Assembly: GCA_019400425.1 (NCBI GenBank)
Contig: JAFREE010000013.1
Span: forward strand, 186,001 to 250,000
Reading direction: 5' to 3'
Length of the DNA: 64,000 nt
From: Hymenochaete sp. R1
Lineage: Eukaryota > Basidiomycota > Agaricomycetes > Hymenochaetales > Hymenochaetaceae
Shown: in pieces, positions 12,909 through 24,869 of the stretch
Layout of the letters: every line of letters begins with the position of its first letter
How positions within the stretch are numbered: position 1 is the first letter of the stretch
Translations under genes and position numbers: made by a program
Notes under the pieces: model-generated
Database searches by the model: none
Told to the model about the DNA's origin: nothing
Seen by the model: the letters and a program-made list of their open reading frames with translations, nothing else

Positions 12909-13669
12909 TCAGCAGATGGTAAGGAGCTGTCCAACGACGGACAAGCCGAGGGAGACGAGGACACCCGCAATGGAGAGGATAAGGGGAACCAATACGACGA
13001 GGAGACCGTCGACAATGGCGAGGACAGCCTTGATCAGGCCGCAGAGGCAGTCACCGAGGGCAACATCGACAATGACACCGAGGAGGATTTGGACATCAGC
13101 GACGATGGATAAGACAAATCCAAGAGCACCACAAAGAGCCTGAAAAACAGAAAATCAGTTTTTCGATCCGACACGAAGCACCGCTTAACTCACAATGAGG
13201 ATGTCAGCAATGAGTTGAGCGCAAATCGAGACATCAACAGTGCAGCCGGTACCAGCGAGGGCCTGGATCTTGACAGTCGCATCAACGATGATCTTGACGA
13301 TGGCCTGGAGAGTGACGGTGAGCTTGTCCTTCGTCGCGGTCTCAGCAGTCAAGCCAGCTGAAAAAGAATTAGCACATAATCCATCCCCAAACATGTATGA
13401 AAAAGCATACCAAGGATGTCGACTTGAACACCGATGTCGACCTTGATGCCGGCAAGGATATCGGAGCAGGGGTCACCGCCACGGGGGAGGAGACCACCAG
13501 CCACCGGCACAGGCAGAGCCTTAGCAGTGCTGAGGACATCACGGGCTTGAACTTGGGCACCAGCACCAGCAACGGCACCAGCAGCGACGTCAAGAGGGGC
13601 AGCGAACACGGAGGGAACGAAGGAAAGGGCAGCCGCAGCAGCGAGAGAGAAGATGCCGAAAGCACGCAT
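12909..13669 (-). CDS. Small secreted hydrophobic protein of unknown function
   Basis: The predicted 217-aa protein has three exons (13669-13411, 13357-13194, 13139-12909) with two short introns and consistent phase. It starts with a signal peptide (MRAFGIFSLAAAAALSFVPSVFAAP). A mid-part has scattered cysteines (GGDPCSDIL, GTGCTVDVSICAQLI), and the Val/Leu/Ile-rich C-terminal half has two paired-cysteine positions (ALCGALGF, GDCLCGLI) and hydrophobic stretches. The last exon has no internal ATG and is easily missed. It resembles families of small Ala/Val/Leu-rich secreted proteins common in mushrooms, but I do not recognise a named domain. It does not show the eight-Cys hydrophobin pattern. 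Confidence 0.8.
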
Positions 13670-15541
13670 TGTGATTAATCAAAGAGAGTGTAGGTGGGTA
13701 AAGAGTGGAAGGGTAAGCTGAATAGCTGTGGGGAAGGTAGGATTTGCTTGAGAGACTCTGAGCAAGATGAAGAATCTGAGTTATCACGACTTCGACCTTT
13801 ATCGATTTCAGAGCTCGAGTTGTTTGTTTGTTTCGCGGGTCTTACCGCAGCTCAGTCCGTGCATAATTGGCTCGTGTATGCTACGCGCTTTAGCGTCGGT
13901 TCACTCCATCGATTTTTCCATCACTTCCAGAAGCCTTCGAAACCGGTTCGGTAATCGGAAGTATTACGTTCGCGCACAGAGGTCTTGTTTTTCAAGACGA
14001 ACTTTCTTTTTTTCATTCGTCTTTTGCACCAAATGTCGGAACTCTCAGGATTAAGCTCACTGAAGGAGCTCCTTAGACAAAGCATTATTGTTTTGCGTGC
14101 GCAACTTAAGATATATCCAATTCAATCGATTTGACTCTTGCCTCGGTGTGGGACTTACGTGCTAGGCTGGGCGAGAGGGCACGAAGTGAAGGCTCTCCTT
14201 TTCTGTCGGCTCTCGGATGCGAGCACCCTCGTTTCACCGAAAATAGTCGAGCAAGTCAAATGAATTGTTCGGTCCAGACTTCTTGCCTGGAGACTTTACC
14301 TTCCATTACTCTAGGCGAGCGTCACCATTTGTGGCTCTCCAAACTAACTAAAACTAATTTCTCACCTTCCACCAGCTCTCAGACCTCAAGCCCCTCCTAT
14401 AACTTCGCAGGACTCACTTCAGCATTTCCAACATACGAGAACATTGATGTCGTCGGCACCAGTACACATCTTAAGAGACGATGATCAGATGAATCGATCG
14501 CCGATATCCGACAACCTCGAAGCGGTGATGTTCTAGCAGCGGCCGAAAATAAGAAAAAAGCAGGCGACGCTCATCGTCGGCAAGGCCAAGTACGGACCCG
14601 GAGACGGGGGCCTGAATCGGAGTTCTGGCGCCGTGCTTGGAAAACAACATTTTCACGAAAACATCGGCTCTTTGATCTCAAACGGGAGCACCGTAAGGGA
14701 TGAAAAATTTCTGAGTATGGATGGATGTGCTGATGGTGGCAGCCTTGCAGATCGACTACAACATCTTGGTGGGTATCGTAGTAACGACTCACCAATGCCA
14801 ACAGGGTTAATTCCCTTGAGTGATGCACGAGGTTTTGTGTTCACGATCCCTGTCGATTTTTAAATTGTCTCCTCCTGTGGGTGAAGGACACTTTTGCGTG
14901 CATACGAATTGGAAGTCACTTGGCTGGGAAAGGCGTGTGTAATGGGAAGGAAATTTCGGTTCCAGAGGATGTTCACACAGACATAGAACGACCTCTCTGC
15001 GGAAGCATGCAAAGGCTGTTACGATGCACCTATGTAATCAGCCTCAACAAATGCTTCACCTCTCCACGCCCGGGACGGGATATGGCAAGCAGTCCGACGA
15101 GTGTTCCGCAGCGTCTCAGCTCCTGAGACGCGCGTCTGTATTTAAGAAAAAAAAGGCTATGACTCTCACATCACACTTATAATGGAAGTCTTGGGATTAG
15201 AAGAAAAGGATGTATTATACGACTGCTCTTGACTTGAACAAAAGACTTTTTATTTGCTGCAAGTTTGCCTCGATGCCATTTATAGACGCGTTTCGATCAC
15301 GTGAGGCATGCAAAACAAGATCACCTCGCTCAAGAATGAAACGATAAAAAAGTAAAGTTGGGTTCCGTCCCCAACGCTGCTTGTGCCGTCCCACCTCCCG
15401 ACTCGATCGCTTCTCTGCTTGAGACAGAAATCCAGTAGGCCTTTTGATCCCCAACGCGGAATGTTGATATAAGACTGACGAGCGACTTTGTGAAGTAGGA
15501 GTATCGATATTTTTTGACCCGCATACATCGACAAAGAGACC
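13670..15541. promoter_or_regulatory. Long divergent intergenic region upstream of FPP synthase
   Basis: About 1.9 kb separates the start of the small secreted protein (-) and of FPP synthase (+). Open frames in it are short and uncharacteristic. It contains a palindromic E-box near the FPP synthase gene. No RNA gene or repeat was recognised. Confidence 0.5.
15297..15304. promoter_or_regulatory. Palindromic E-box (TCACGTGA) upstream of FPP synthase
   Basis: TCACGTGA lies 238 bases before the FPP synthase ATG. CACGTG elements bind bHLH factors, including SREBP-type regulators of sterol genes in fungi. Regulation of this gene through the site is inferred from position alone. Confidence 0.4.
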
Positions 15542-16715
15542 ATGGCTGCTAAAGTAGATAAGCGCCAACGCTTCGTCGATGTTTTTGGGGGCATTCGCGA
15601 TGAGCTGCTCGAACACTTCGCGGGTGAAAACATGCCCAAAGATGCTCAGGAATGGTACCGCAACGTACGTCTACCTGTGAAGCGCTTAAGACTTGAGCCC
15701 TCTGCTGATAGTTTTTGATGTAGAATCTCGATTACAACGTCCCTGGCGGGAAACTCAACCGTGGAATCTCCGTTACCGACACAGTAGAAATCCTTCGAGG
15801 GAGGCCTCTCGAGGAAGCTGAGTACAGGAGAGCTGCGATTCTGGGATGGAGCGTCGAGCTGGTACGTCCATGCTTCCTCTAATATCCGCAAAACTTCTTA
15901 CTCAGGGACTTCAGCTCCAAGCATTCTTCCTCGTATCGGACGACATGATGGACCAAAGCATCACTCGTCGTGGACAGCCGTGCTGGTACCGCAAACCCGG
16001 TGTCGGCAACATCGCCATCAATGACTCCTTCATGCTCGAAGGCGCCATCTACTACCTTTTCAAGAAACACTTCCGCAACGAAAAATACTACGTGGATCTC
16101 TTGGACCTCATGCACGAAACCACGTACCAGACCGAAATGGGCCAGCTCGTCGACCTCATCACAGCCCCAGAGGATTCTGTCGACCTCTCCAAGTTCTCGC
16201 TCGAGAAGCACCGCTTCATCGTCCTGTACAAGACCGCATACTATTCTTTCTACCTCCCCGTTGCTCTTGCACTCCACTTCGTCTCGCCCGAGCTCCCAGA
16301 AGTCGCTACGCCCGAAGCCTTGCAGGCCTCCAAAGACATCCTCCTCCCGCTTGGCGAGTACTTCCAAGTCCAAGATGATTTCTTGGATTGCTACGGGACT
16401 CCCGAGCAGATCGGAAAGATCGGCACGGATATCGTCGATAACAAGTGTTCGTGGCTCATCAACGTTGCGCTTGCACATGCGAATACGGAGCAACGGGCGA
16501 TCCTTGATCAGTGCTATGGAAGGAAGGATCCGGAGAAGGAGACGCGGGTGAAGAAGATCTACATTGAGCTTGATTTGTTGGGCAAGTACAATGCGTTCGA
16601 GAAGGAAAGCTTTGAGAAGGTTACGGGCCTCGTTAATAAGCTGCCTGAGAATGGGGCGTTGAAGCGTGATGTCTTCCTCAGTTTCCTTAACAAAATCTAC
16701 AAGCGTACGAAGTAA
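15542..16715 (+). CDS. ERG20: Farnesyl diphosphate synthase
   Basis: It condenses dimethylallyl and geranyl diphosphate with isopentenyl diphosphate to farnesyl diphosphate, feeding ergosterol, dolichol, ubiquinone and sesquiterpenes. Exons are 15542-15664, 15724-15861 and 15906-16715, giving 356 aa, the usual length. The first Asp-rich motif is DDMMD within [18 protein letters not shown], and the second is DDFLD within [13 protein letters not shown]. Two phenylalanines lie 4 and 5 residues before the first motif (F-F-L-V-S-D-D), the pattern that limits chain length to C15. The C-terminus ends KIYKRTK. The gene is complete with no odd residues. Confidence 0.96.
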
Positions 16716-16928
16716 AATGGTGCGTAGAGGTCGGTTACGAGAAGAAAATCATACGAGCACATCCGACTCAAATGATTATGGCTGATCACAAAGTTCCTGT
16801 AGCTGTGTACTATTGTAGCATGTACATGTACGTTGATTTGGATGGATACGATAATTTAGATATTTTTCTTGGGTATCTAATTTTCCACGAGCGCATACAA
16901 ACACCTACCTATCACACAATCGTAGTCA

Positions 16929-18439
16929 TCAAAGCTTCGATTTCACTATCCTAGCATTCAACCCTCTCAGCACATCTTCTGCTTCCCTCTCCATCCTCTT
17001 CAACAGCACTTCGCACGTCGGAACATCATGTATGAGCCCAGCAGAAATGCCCGCAGTCCAGATTCCGTAATCAACGTCACCATTCTCATAAACCACCCGC
17101 CCCCTGGCTCCCGAGACTAAATGCTTGATATCCTCAAATGTAGCCCCTCCCGGGCGGCGTTCGATCGCAACGACTTCTTTTGCTACTTTGTTCGCGAAGA
17201 CGCGGGATGTGTTATTCAGGGTGCGGAAGATGTGGGTTGAGTTTAACTCCGAGGCGCGAACTATCTCGTCTTTGATGTTCTGGTGTATAGAGCTTGAGTG
17301 AAAGGTGATCGATAAGTTGATCCTGGTACGGCATAGGAGCATGGAAGCATATGGTAGCTATCTCACCTTTCGACGGTGCACATAAAGCGTGTGCCCATAT
17401 TCACACCCTATCGATTATTGCATTATCTTGAATTAACATTCATGACCGTATCCCACGTAAATAGTGTCCTCACCGAAGCACCGAGAGAAAGGGCCGCTGC
17501 CAAGCCCCTTCCGTTTGCGATTCCGCCACTCGCGATGAATGGGATATCAAGTTCTTCAGCTACTCTAGCGAGCTAGAGAAGACCTTGATTAATTTAGTTA
17601 TGGTTCCACAAATCAAATTCGACTGACCAGTACAAAATTCCCGATGTCATCTTCACCAGGATGCCCGGCACCTTATATAACGTCAGACGAAGAAAAGGAA
17701 GGAAAAGTAGGAAAAGTCATTACACTCAAAGCCATCTATGCTCAGCATGTCCACCCCAAGGCGAGCTGCGGACTTTACGGGATGTCAAAAACACATTGCG
17801 CAGGGGTGAAACAACGTGGCACGGACCTTAGCATGCCGCACCGTCGTGCATTTGTGAATGATGATACACCCGTTATCCTTGAGGTACTTGACCAGCTCCT
17901 TTGCTGGTTAGGTACGTCAATTGTCCGTAGACAATCATTACGAAGCCAAAATCCGACTCACGACTGTTCCCCGCCGTTTCAAATACCCGAACACCCTCTT
18001 CTACACTCGCGCGTGCGTAGCCCGCATAATCTGGCGGGTTGATCGATGGTAGGATAGTGATATTCACACCGAATGGCTTCTTTGTCAATGTCCGAGTCTC
18101 TTGGATTGCGGTGCGTAATGCGTCAGGGCTGGGTTGTGTAAGTGCTGTGAGGAGGCCTGGTGGTCGTGTAAGAGCGCATTCGTGACAGCGGTGCGAATTT
18201 CGACACACCTAATCCACCGGCGTTTGAGACTGCAGCCGCAAGCCGAGGTAGACCGACCCTATAGAACACAATCGTCAAGCAAGGCCATCAGGTGGAAGAC
18301 AGCTTCAAAGGGTGACAAACCATTGCATTCCGCCCTGTACGACGGGGCTTGACACGGCTCAGTTCCAGCAGACCAACACAGGCGGCACATGAACTCACAT
18401 TAAGATGCCCAATAGGTCTGTGAGAGTCGTTGTGATCAT
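16929..18439 (-). CDS. Nitronate monooxygenase (2-nitropropane dioxygenase family)
   Basis: This FMN-dependent TIM-barrel enzyme oxidises alkyl nitronates such as propionate 3-nitronate to aldehyde and nitrite, thus detoxifying nitro compounds. Ten small exons were assembled by phase: MITTTLTDLLGI..., PVVQGGMQW, GLPRLAAAVSNAGGLG, a long fourth exon with FGVNITILPSINPPDY and GVRVFETAGNS, KELVKYLKDNGCIIIHK, GVDMLSIDGFEC, AGHPGEDDIGNFVL, PFIASGGIANGRGLA, GVNMGTRFMC, and the C-terminal SIHQNIKDEIV...RIVKSKL. The Q-G-G-M near the N-terminus, the A-G-H-P-G loop and the A-S-G-G-I-A and M-G-T-R-F phosphate-binding segments mark the family. It is convergent with FPP synthase and head-to-tail with the MATE gene upstream. 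Nine introns in about 1.5 kb is dense. Exact borders of the shortest exons are less certain. Confidence 0.9.
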
Positions 18440-19063
18440 TATGCAGGTGCTATTCGAGGTCTCTTGTTGTTACTTGGGGACTGTTGCAGAGAGGTAAAGC
18501 TAACGGCCGTCGTCCGAGTGAATCATTTCAGAGAAGAAGCAAGAGCTTGGAAGATAGCATGTGAAAAGGCGCGAGGACTAGTACTGCCTTCGGCTCTTGA
18601 TTCTCTTGTTGAAGTTGTTCCGTGTCCGTTTGAACTGGAGACTGTCTATTTCGAGGTCAAGCCCCGGGCTCACTCGGTGGCTCTTGTGGGAATTGGGGGC
18701 GGGGCGCGGTTGATGCAAGTCGGCCTCGGCCATCCGAGTCTTTTCTCGTCGTCTGCGCTGTGCTAACGGTCATTGCATCGCCTTCAGTTGTCTCGGGGTA
18801 TGTATAATAGAGAAGATTGACAATGTATACACCGACAAAGAGGCAACGATGTCTGATGTCGAGGTCAAAGAGGAACGAGGCGTGAGAACTTGTCGAGTCG
18901 TCCGTTATTCATCGATTGATATTTTTCGGTGCGTCAAGCCTGGTTCAGTAGCTGCTCTCCTCTTCAAACCACAATGTTCACTAACTTTACTTTAGACTTC
19001 ATTTCAAAGATACTTTCGCGTGTTGCGGGAAGTACACATTCTATTTTGCTATCTATAGACTTA
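18440..19063. other. Intergenic region between two minus-strand genes
   Basis: It holds the promoter of nitronate monooxygenase and the 3' flank of the MATE gene. An uninterrupted plus-strand frame of 100 codons here has no domain or codon character and is not called. Confidence 0.5.
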
Positions 19064-21033
19064 TCACCGCTCAGCTTCTGTATCTACCTGACGACGCTGC
19101 CTTGCATATTCACCCGCACGGTTCCGTTCGATTCCCCGTTGAACTTCACGCTCCCAATCTGTTCCTTTCCAAACAACCAGATACAGCGAGAAGCCGACTA
19201 TAAACAGTGCTACAACTTGACCTTCTCCGGTAGTGAGATCTAAGCCGACTAGATATATCTGTTACAGCAGACTCACTGATCCAAAGCCCTTGAAGGCCTA
19301 AACGTGTCTTAAACGCCAGCGAAATCCCCATCGGTAGGGCGAGCACATAATACGCGACGATGTTGAAAAAGGCTCCTATATGCTGACGCCCTTTGAAGCT
19401 TTTCAATGTATTTGGTTGTTCCCATCTAACAGTTGACATTACCTTGCCCTCGGAGAACTCCCCCACTTGAATTGGCTAAGCCGTCTGCAATCTACGGTCT
19501 TCAATTAATTCCACAGGCCTTACAACAGCCATGCAAAACCTACCTGGAAGCAAGCCACCAGTGGGATGACCTTGGACACGAGCTTAACTACATCGTCGTC
19601 ATCGCTGAAGATGTATCCGAACACATCTTTACTAGCCAGCAAAACGATCATCACCACGCATCCAACGACAACGCTCAGCAGAGCGGCGGCATGGCCAGCG
19701 TGCTTCGCTCCCTCTGCGGACTTCGAGCCGAGAAGGTTCCCGACTCGAGCAGAAGCTGCTACGCCAATACCAAAAGGAAGTGTATTGAGGGCTATTGAGA
19801 TTTGTGCTCAAGTAAGTTACCATACTCTAACTCTTGACTCTGATGCTCACTTTGATCAGTAGTCATAATGACCGACTGGGCTGCAAGCGGCAATGGCCCT
19901 AGTCTGCCCGCTGCAAGCGCAACAATCTCAAATGCCGCCCTAAAAATTCTCGTGAGCGGCGGCTATGAAAATAACTTCAGGTGAGGCTGCCATTACCATT
20001 CCGTCCCGATCATCAGGATCCCAGGCAATGCAAGTTTGAGGAAAACCCAGACTCCTTTTAAATTTAATGCTTCACGAACACGCCAGCCTCCCCACGTTTC
20101 GTTCTTCCGATATTGAGAGGACAACCAAGTGAGCATGACGAGAATTGCGAATGCGAGCCAGTATGTCATTGAAAGGGAAAGGGGCGATCCTAGAAGGCCC
20201 AATGGTGTGTGGTGAACTAATACAAGATTTAGACCGAGATTTATGGGTGAGACTATGATCAATGCGATTGTTGATAAGTGCATTATTCCTTCCAAACCGA
20301 ATACGATGATACATGTGAGTTGTTTGTTAGCATTTGTTCAGTACATGTTCGTTGATAAAGCTCACCTTGACATTGCAAGTACTTCTTCAGGCTCTCAAAC
20401 GCAATGTATCCCGGTGCTCCAACGATCAGTACCCGTAGTACGGCTTGCACGTCACCACTGAGACGCTTCTCTTGTCCAAGGAAAAGCAAGACAGGTTCGA
20501 TAAACGCCCACAATACGCATACTGGAATAAGCAAGATCCAAAGTACAAGGAGGCACCGCTGGAAATGGACCGACACGTCCGAACGGTGAGACCCTCCGGT
20601 GAAGGCTTGCGATCCGAGTGTATCCAGCGCGGTTGTTCCTCCCAGAGCAACACACCAACCTGCTCACGAACGGACTATGTTATGGGATCAAAAATCCTCG
20701 GGTAACCGACTGAACGGTAGGACTCGCCTGTAACGTATGCCAGCATGTACGAGAACGCAGCGGCTGAAAGTTCGTCGGGTCCGAGGCGGCCTGCTATGAG
20801 GATCGCAACGGTTTGGATTGAAATTTGGAGTATGTACGAGAGGATGACTGTTAACCATACTATCTGTTAGATCCTATCTTTTTTCCGTCACGAAGAAAGG
20901 CAAGATACGTGCCAGGGATAGAGTCTCTCAACAAAGAAACCACGAGCTTGAGGTTGAACTCAATCTGTACGGCTTCTGCAGTACCTGAAGTGTCGGTCAC
21001 CTCATGCGGTAGGAGAGGTTGTGTCTCCGACAT
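19064..21033 (-). CDS. MATE family multidrug/toxin efflux transporter
   Basis: This polytopic membrane antiporter exports organic cations or metabolites. The start is the ATG at 21033 ([12 protein letters not shown]), a short acidic cytosolic leader with a dileucine signal typical of vacuolar or plasma-membrane MATE proteins. Recognisable segments are [48 protein letters not shown] (the conserved MATE loop), [43 protein letters not shown] (second-half equivalent), [14 protein letters not shown] and [17 protein letters not shown]. It ends RQVDTEAER. Two introns use GC donors: 20912-20848 after the codon for P in SIP, and 20727-20660 after Y-V-T. Both restore exactly the family consensus. Around twelve membrane helices are expected. 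Confidence 0.92.
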
Positions 21034-21749
21034 TCTTTAGCACTCTGGCAGGAGACTAGATCGCGGAAAGTAGAAGGGGGCGAAGAGGCGGATTCGGGTT
21101 GACATTTCCTCAGATGGTGCGTATTTGTGATACACCTCCCCGCCCTCCTCAATACATACACAAACTTCATCCACTCGGGCCGTTAACGCCTACAGTCCTG
21201 CATCGAGGTCTGCCGCTCTATTGATACCCCCACCATGCGTTCGCCTACAAAGCCTCATGTCAAGCCCGTTTTCTCGCGGTTTGAATGGGTCGAATCCTCG
21301 CCACCTACCTCATCTGCCTCGAAGAGCGCCCGGCATTTGTTTAGAGGTGCAAAAGCTGCAACGAGGTGGGGGTAGGACGCGGATGAATGTGGTTCTCTAA
21401 GCCTCACTGAGCCTCATGCTTGAGAAAAGTTGGAAATTTTACAGTCAGATGAGTGATTTGGATAAGTGGATTGATAGATCCACTGAGCCTTTTTGAACAT
21501 TTATGTATACTTGGCAGGTGGATTTCAATATTGAAGGCCAAGGATCAATCGACGCTCGTTCTTCGCAATCTTTGACTCGGAGGGGTTCATTCAGTGGTGC
21601 CACCCTAGATGTCATGGCTCTAGATTTCTGAAAAGATAAAAGTTCCTCTATAAATATTCGTCCCCCAGTGTCGCTACTAGGTGAGTTGTTGTCGTACTCA
21701 CTGGATCATCCGATTTTTTTTAAACATTTGTCCCCAACAGCGCCTCACA
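21034..21749. promoter_or_regulatory. Divergent promoter region (MATE and agmatinase-like genes)
   Basis: The start codons of the two genes are 716 bases apart and face away from each other. A TATA-like sequence (tataaatatt) lies near 21650, about 100 bases before the agmatinase ATG. Nothing else was recognised. Confidence 0.5.
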
Positions 21750-23553
21750 ATGATGCACTTTAGGAAGCTCTTAGTCTTCATGGCACTCGGTGCGACAGTG
21801 ATAGCTCATGGAATGCACGACAACGACGATTCACAAATCCCTATGGACTATGTCAAATATCCATATCAAGCCTCATATACGAACAACGCGAAGGACACAG
21901 GTGATTCCAATCAATCTCCAACATACTCAAGGATAACATCATCATTCCACTCCAGTCACGGCCGACTCAGTCTTCTCCGGCATCACGACCTTCGCCAAAC
22001 TCCCATGGGTCCAATGCTTCGGCTCCGGCAAGTCCACCCCCTTCGACATCGCGTTCCTCGGCGCGCCCTTCGATACCGGCACCTCCTACCGCCCCGGCGC
22101 CCGCTTCGGGCCCTCCGGGATCCGCGCAGGCTCCCGTCGTCTCACGCTCTACGGCGGTTACAACGTCCCGCTCGGCGTGAACCCCTTCGGCACCACCTCC
22201 GCCTCCGACGAATCGCCCCGCCTCACCATCGTCGACTGCGGCGACGTCCCCGTCACGCCCTACGACAACGCGTTCGCCCTCCAACAGATCGAAGACGCGC
22301 ACCGAACGCTCCTGCACCGCGAGCCAGCACACGCGCTAGGCATCTCAGCATCGACGGGCGAGAAACTCGTGAGCGTTGCGCGGGACGGGAAGGAGCATCC
22401 GCGGGTGATCACGCTCGGAGGGGACCATACGATCGTCTTACCCCTCCTTCGCTCGGTGTATACGGCGTATGGGCCGATTTCTGTGATCCATTTTGACTCG
22501 CACTTGGATACGTGGAAGCCGAGCGTGTTTGGGGGGGCGCCGAGTCGGCAGGCTGAGATCAACCATGGGACGTATTTCTATTGGGCGAGTAAGGAGGGGC
22601 TGATAGCGAACGGGACCTCCATTGCAAGTGTTCTTTTTTTTTTTTTTTTTGAAAAAAAGCTTCAACTTGAAGCCGAAATCCCCTTTTTTCGTTTTTTTTT
22701 TGCTCCGCCGTTTATACGTGAAATACTTTGATCCTAGTTCGACGGTTCTCTCTAGCACGGGGCCATCCGGACGACGCTCTCCGGTCTCGGCGACTACGAG
22801 AACGACGACGAGACGGGGTTCCAGCGCATCGAGGCGCGCGAGATCGATACGATAGGTGAGAGAGTCAAATTCGAGTCCGGGAGTCGCTATCACATTCACT
22901 ATCGACGTTGGGATTACCTGTTGACTGAGCTGAGCATTGCTTTTCGGATTAGGCACGGAAGGTATCATCAAGAAGATCCGCGACACCGTCGGCGAGACGC
23001 CTGTCTATCTCTCCATCGATGTAGGTCCCACCGAAAAAAAACCACCCCTCCCCCCTCTCAAAAAAAGGAAGCCAAAACCTCATACTCATATTTTCTCTCT
23101 CTCCCCCCCTTTTTCTCTCTTCTTCCCCCTCCAACTCCTAATACCACCACCACCCCCACCAGATAGACTCCCTCGACCCCGCCTTCGCGCCCGCCACAGG
23201 CACGCCCGAGACAGGCGGCTGGACAACGCGCGAGCTGCGCACGATCCTGCGCGGGCTGGACGGTCTGCGGGTCGTCTCGGCGGATATTGTCGAGGTGGCG
23301 CCTGCGTACGACACGAATGCGGAGTTGACGACGATGGCGGCTGCTGATGTGAGTCGCTGTGGGCCTGTTAGTGGGCGGGGGGGGGGGGGGGGCCGGAGGG
23401 GGGAGCCTGAGAGGGATTGGAAATACTGATTCGTTTTTTGACTCTTTTTTTTTCGATTAGGTACTCTTTGAGGTGCTGAGCGTTATGGCGAAGACGCCGC
23501 TGGGTAAGGTGAATAAGGTCGGTTCCGAGTCGGTGAACGTCGATGAAGCGTAA
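21750..23553 (+). CDS. Secreted agmatinase-like ureohydrolase
   Basis: This binuclear manganese hydrolase of the arginase/agmatinase fold cleaves guanidino compounds to urea and an amine. It has six exons (21750-21900, 21956-22623, 22756-22855, 22953-23020, 23163-23348, 23461-23553) and encodes 421 aa. A signal peptide ([19 protein letters not shown]) leads to the enzyme, so it is secreted or vacuolar, unlike cytosolic arginase. Family motifs are [24 protein letters not shown] (metal His), HFDSHLDTW (D-x-H-x-D metal ligands) and [13 protein letters not shown] across an intron (D-x-D ligands). Intron 22624-22755 needs a GC donor (ATT|GCAAGT) to read S-I-H-G-A-I-R-T, close to the family's S-x-H-x-G-x-R. 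Two introns carry long homopolymers (17 T, 16 G). Confidence 0.92.
22624..22755 (+). other. GC-AG intron with 17-base poly-T run
   Basis: The donor is ATT|GCAAGT, the typical strong GC-donor context, and the acceptor is CTCTAG. Total upstream coding length (151+668 bases) is a multiple of three, so phase 0 requires this donor and not the GT two bases later. The T run is at 22634-22650. Confidence 0.75.
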
Positions 23554-24869
23554 AGCGTAAAGCGTAAAGAGTAAAGAGTAACTTCAACTTCAAGTCAGTC
23601 GAGGGCGTCCGAGTCTGACTCAAAGTCTCGGAATATCGTCGTATCGTCGTAAGAGGAGCCTGAGTGCTTACTAGTAACATGTATGTACAGTACGAACATT
23701 AATCTATGCGACATGACAAGGACGGGAGTCCACACTGCCCTAGAATTCGTGCATTGAAGCGTAACATCGACTCCGCGTCTTCAAGTCCGACCATCCTCTC
23801 TTCCAAAGTTGAATCCCCTACTGGTAGGCTTGCCAGTGTAGAGTCTCTCTCAACACTAACAACGCACCACGATGAAGCAGTAGTAGTAGTAGTGATACTC
23901 GTATCCTCGGTACGAAAAAAACAACACGAGTGCCTACTGAACTGTAACTGTACTTTGAGATCTTCCGGCCCGGGCGGCTCCCTCGAGTACTAGCCCCGGG
24001 CCCTTCCTTCAGAATCACCCGGGCCGTCACTACAAACTGGGTCTATTCCGTAGTATTCGCCCGGAAACTGGTACATGAAAGGAGCGGGACTGAAGTCTGT
24101 AGTCTGAGTGAGTGAGTATTAGTAGTGAGTCAGCCCCAGCCCCGAAGCCGAGGTCATATATGATACAATTCGGACTGAGGCTGACAGTACTTGCATTAAT
24201 ATTGTTGCAAGTTGCAATTTGTGCACCCTCCTTTACTGCTTGTAGTACTATGGTATAAACTTCCCCTCCCGCAAGGCTATATATTGACAATAACATTCAT
24301 CCTCGGAAACCAGACGAATGCGAAACATCGACCGTTTCAAGTTCATTCGAGATCTTCATTAAGATGCATATGCCCTCATCATCCTCATTTTAGACACGGA
24401 CAGTGGTACTCCGCTAAATACGTAATAAAGACAAATATAAGTAACAGTAACAAGCGCCTCTAAGTTTAATACAATTAATACTAAATGAGTTACGTAAAAG
24501 ACCGAATGGACTGAATGGAGTGAAATCCATAATAATACCAAAAAAGGAAAACTTCGGATCTGTGTGTCTGTTCGCCTCCGACCCCGACCCGAGCTTCCCC
24601 CCCACTCCTGTCTGAAGAGTCTGAAGAGGAAGAGATGTCAAAAGTGACATGGAGTGTGGTTGGTGTTTAGAACGAGCCTATAACCAGCCCGCCCTAGTCC
24701 TGTCCGTAGTTGACCCAGAGAGATGCTACTGCTGCTGGTCGACGCTGTCACCGTCAGACCCTCTCTCCTTCACTCCCCACCACCATCCCCGCACTCTCAA
24801 TAGCACTAGTACTAGCATAGACAGTCAGACTCAGACGCCCAGCCCCGCCCCGCCCACCTCCCAACACGA
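23554..24869. other. Intergenic region
   Basis: The 1.3 kb after the agmatinase gene starts with a short tandem array (taaagcg/taaagag units, about 23551-23580). It later has TAG triplet runs (23879-23893) and CCCGGG-rich palindromic stretches near 23970-24020. The rest is A/T-rich, probably 3' UTR and the RGS gene promoter. No gene seen. Confidence 0.5.

Noticed and set aside
12903..13678. Plus-strand acidic/Thr-rich frames
   Set aside because: They are antisense to the exons of the small secreted protein on the minus strand, whose phases and signal peptide are convincing.
18464..18766. 100-codon plus-strand frame in the gap between nitronate monooxygenase and MATE
   Set aside because: No domain, no splice context, and it sits where the minus-strand promoter must be.
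23371..23400. Poly-G tract as a possible G-quadruplex regulatory element
   Set aside because: It lies inside a clearly defined intron and is a simple homopolymer whose length may be an assembly artefact. Noted only under the intron finding.
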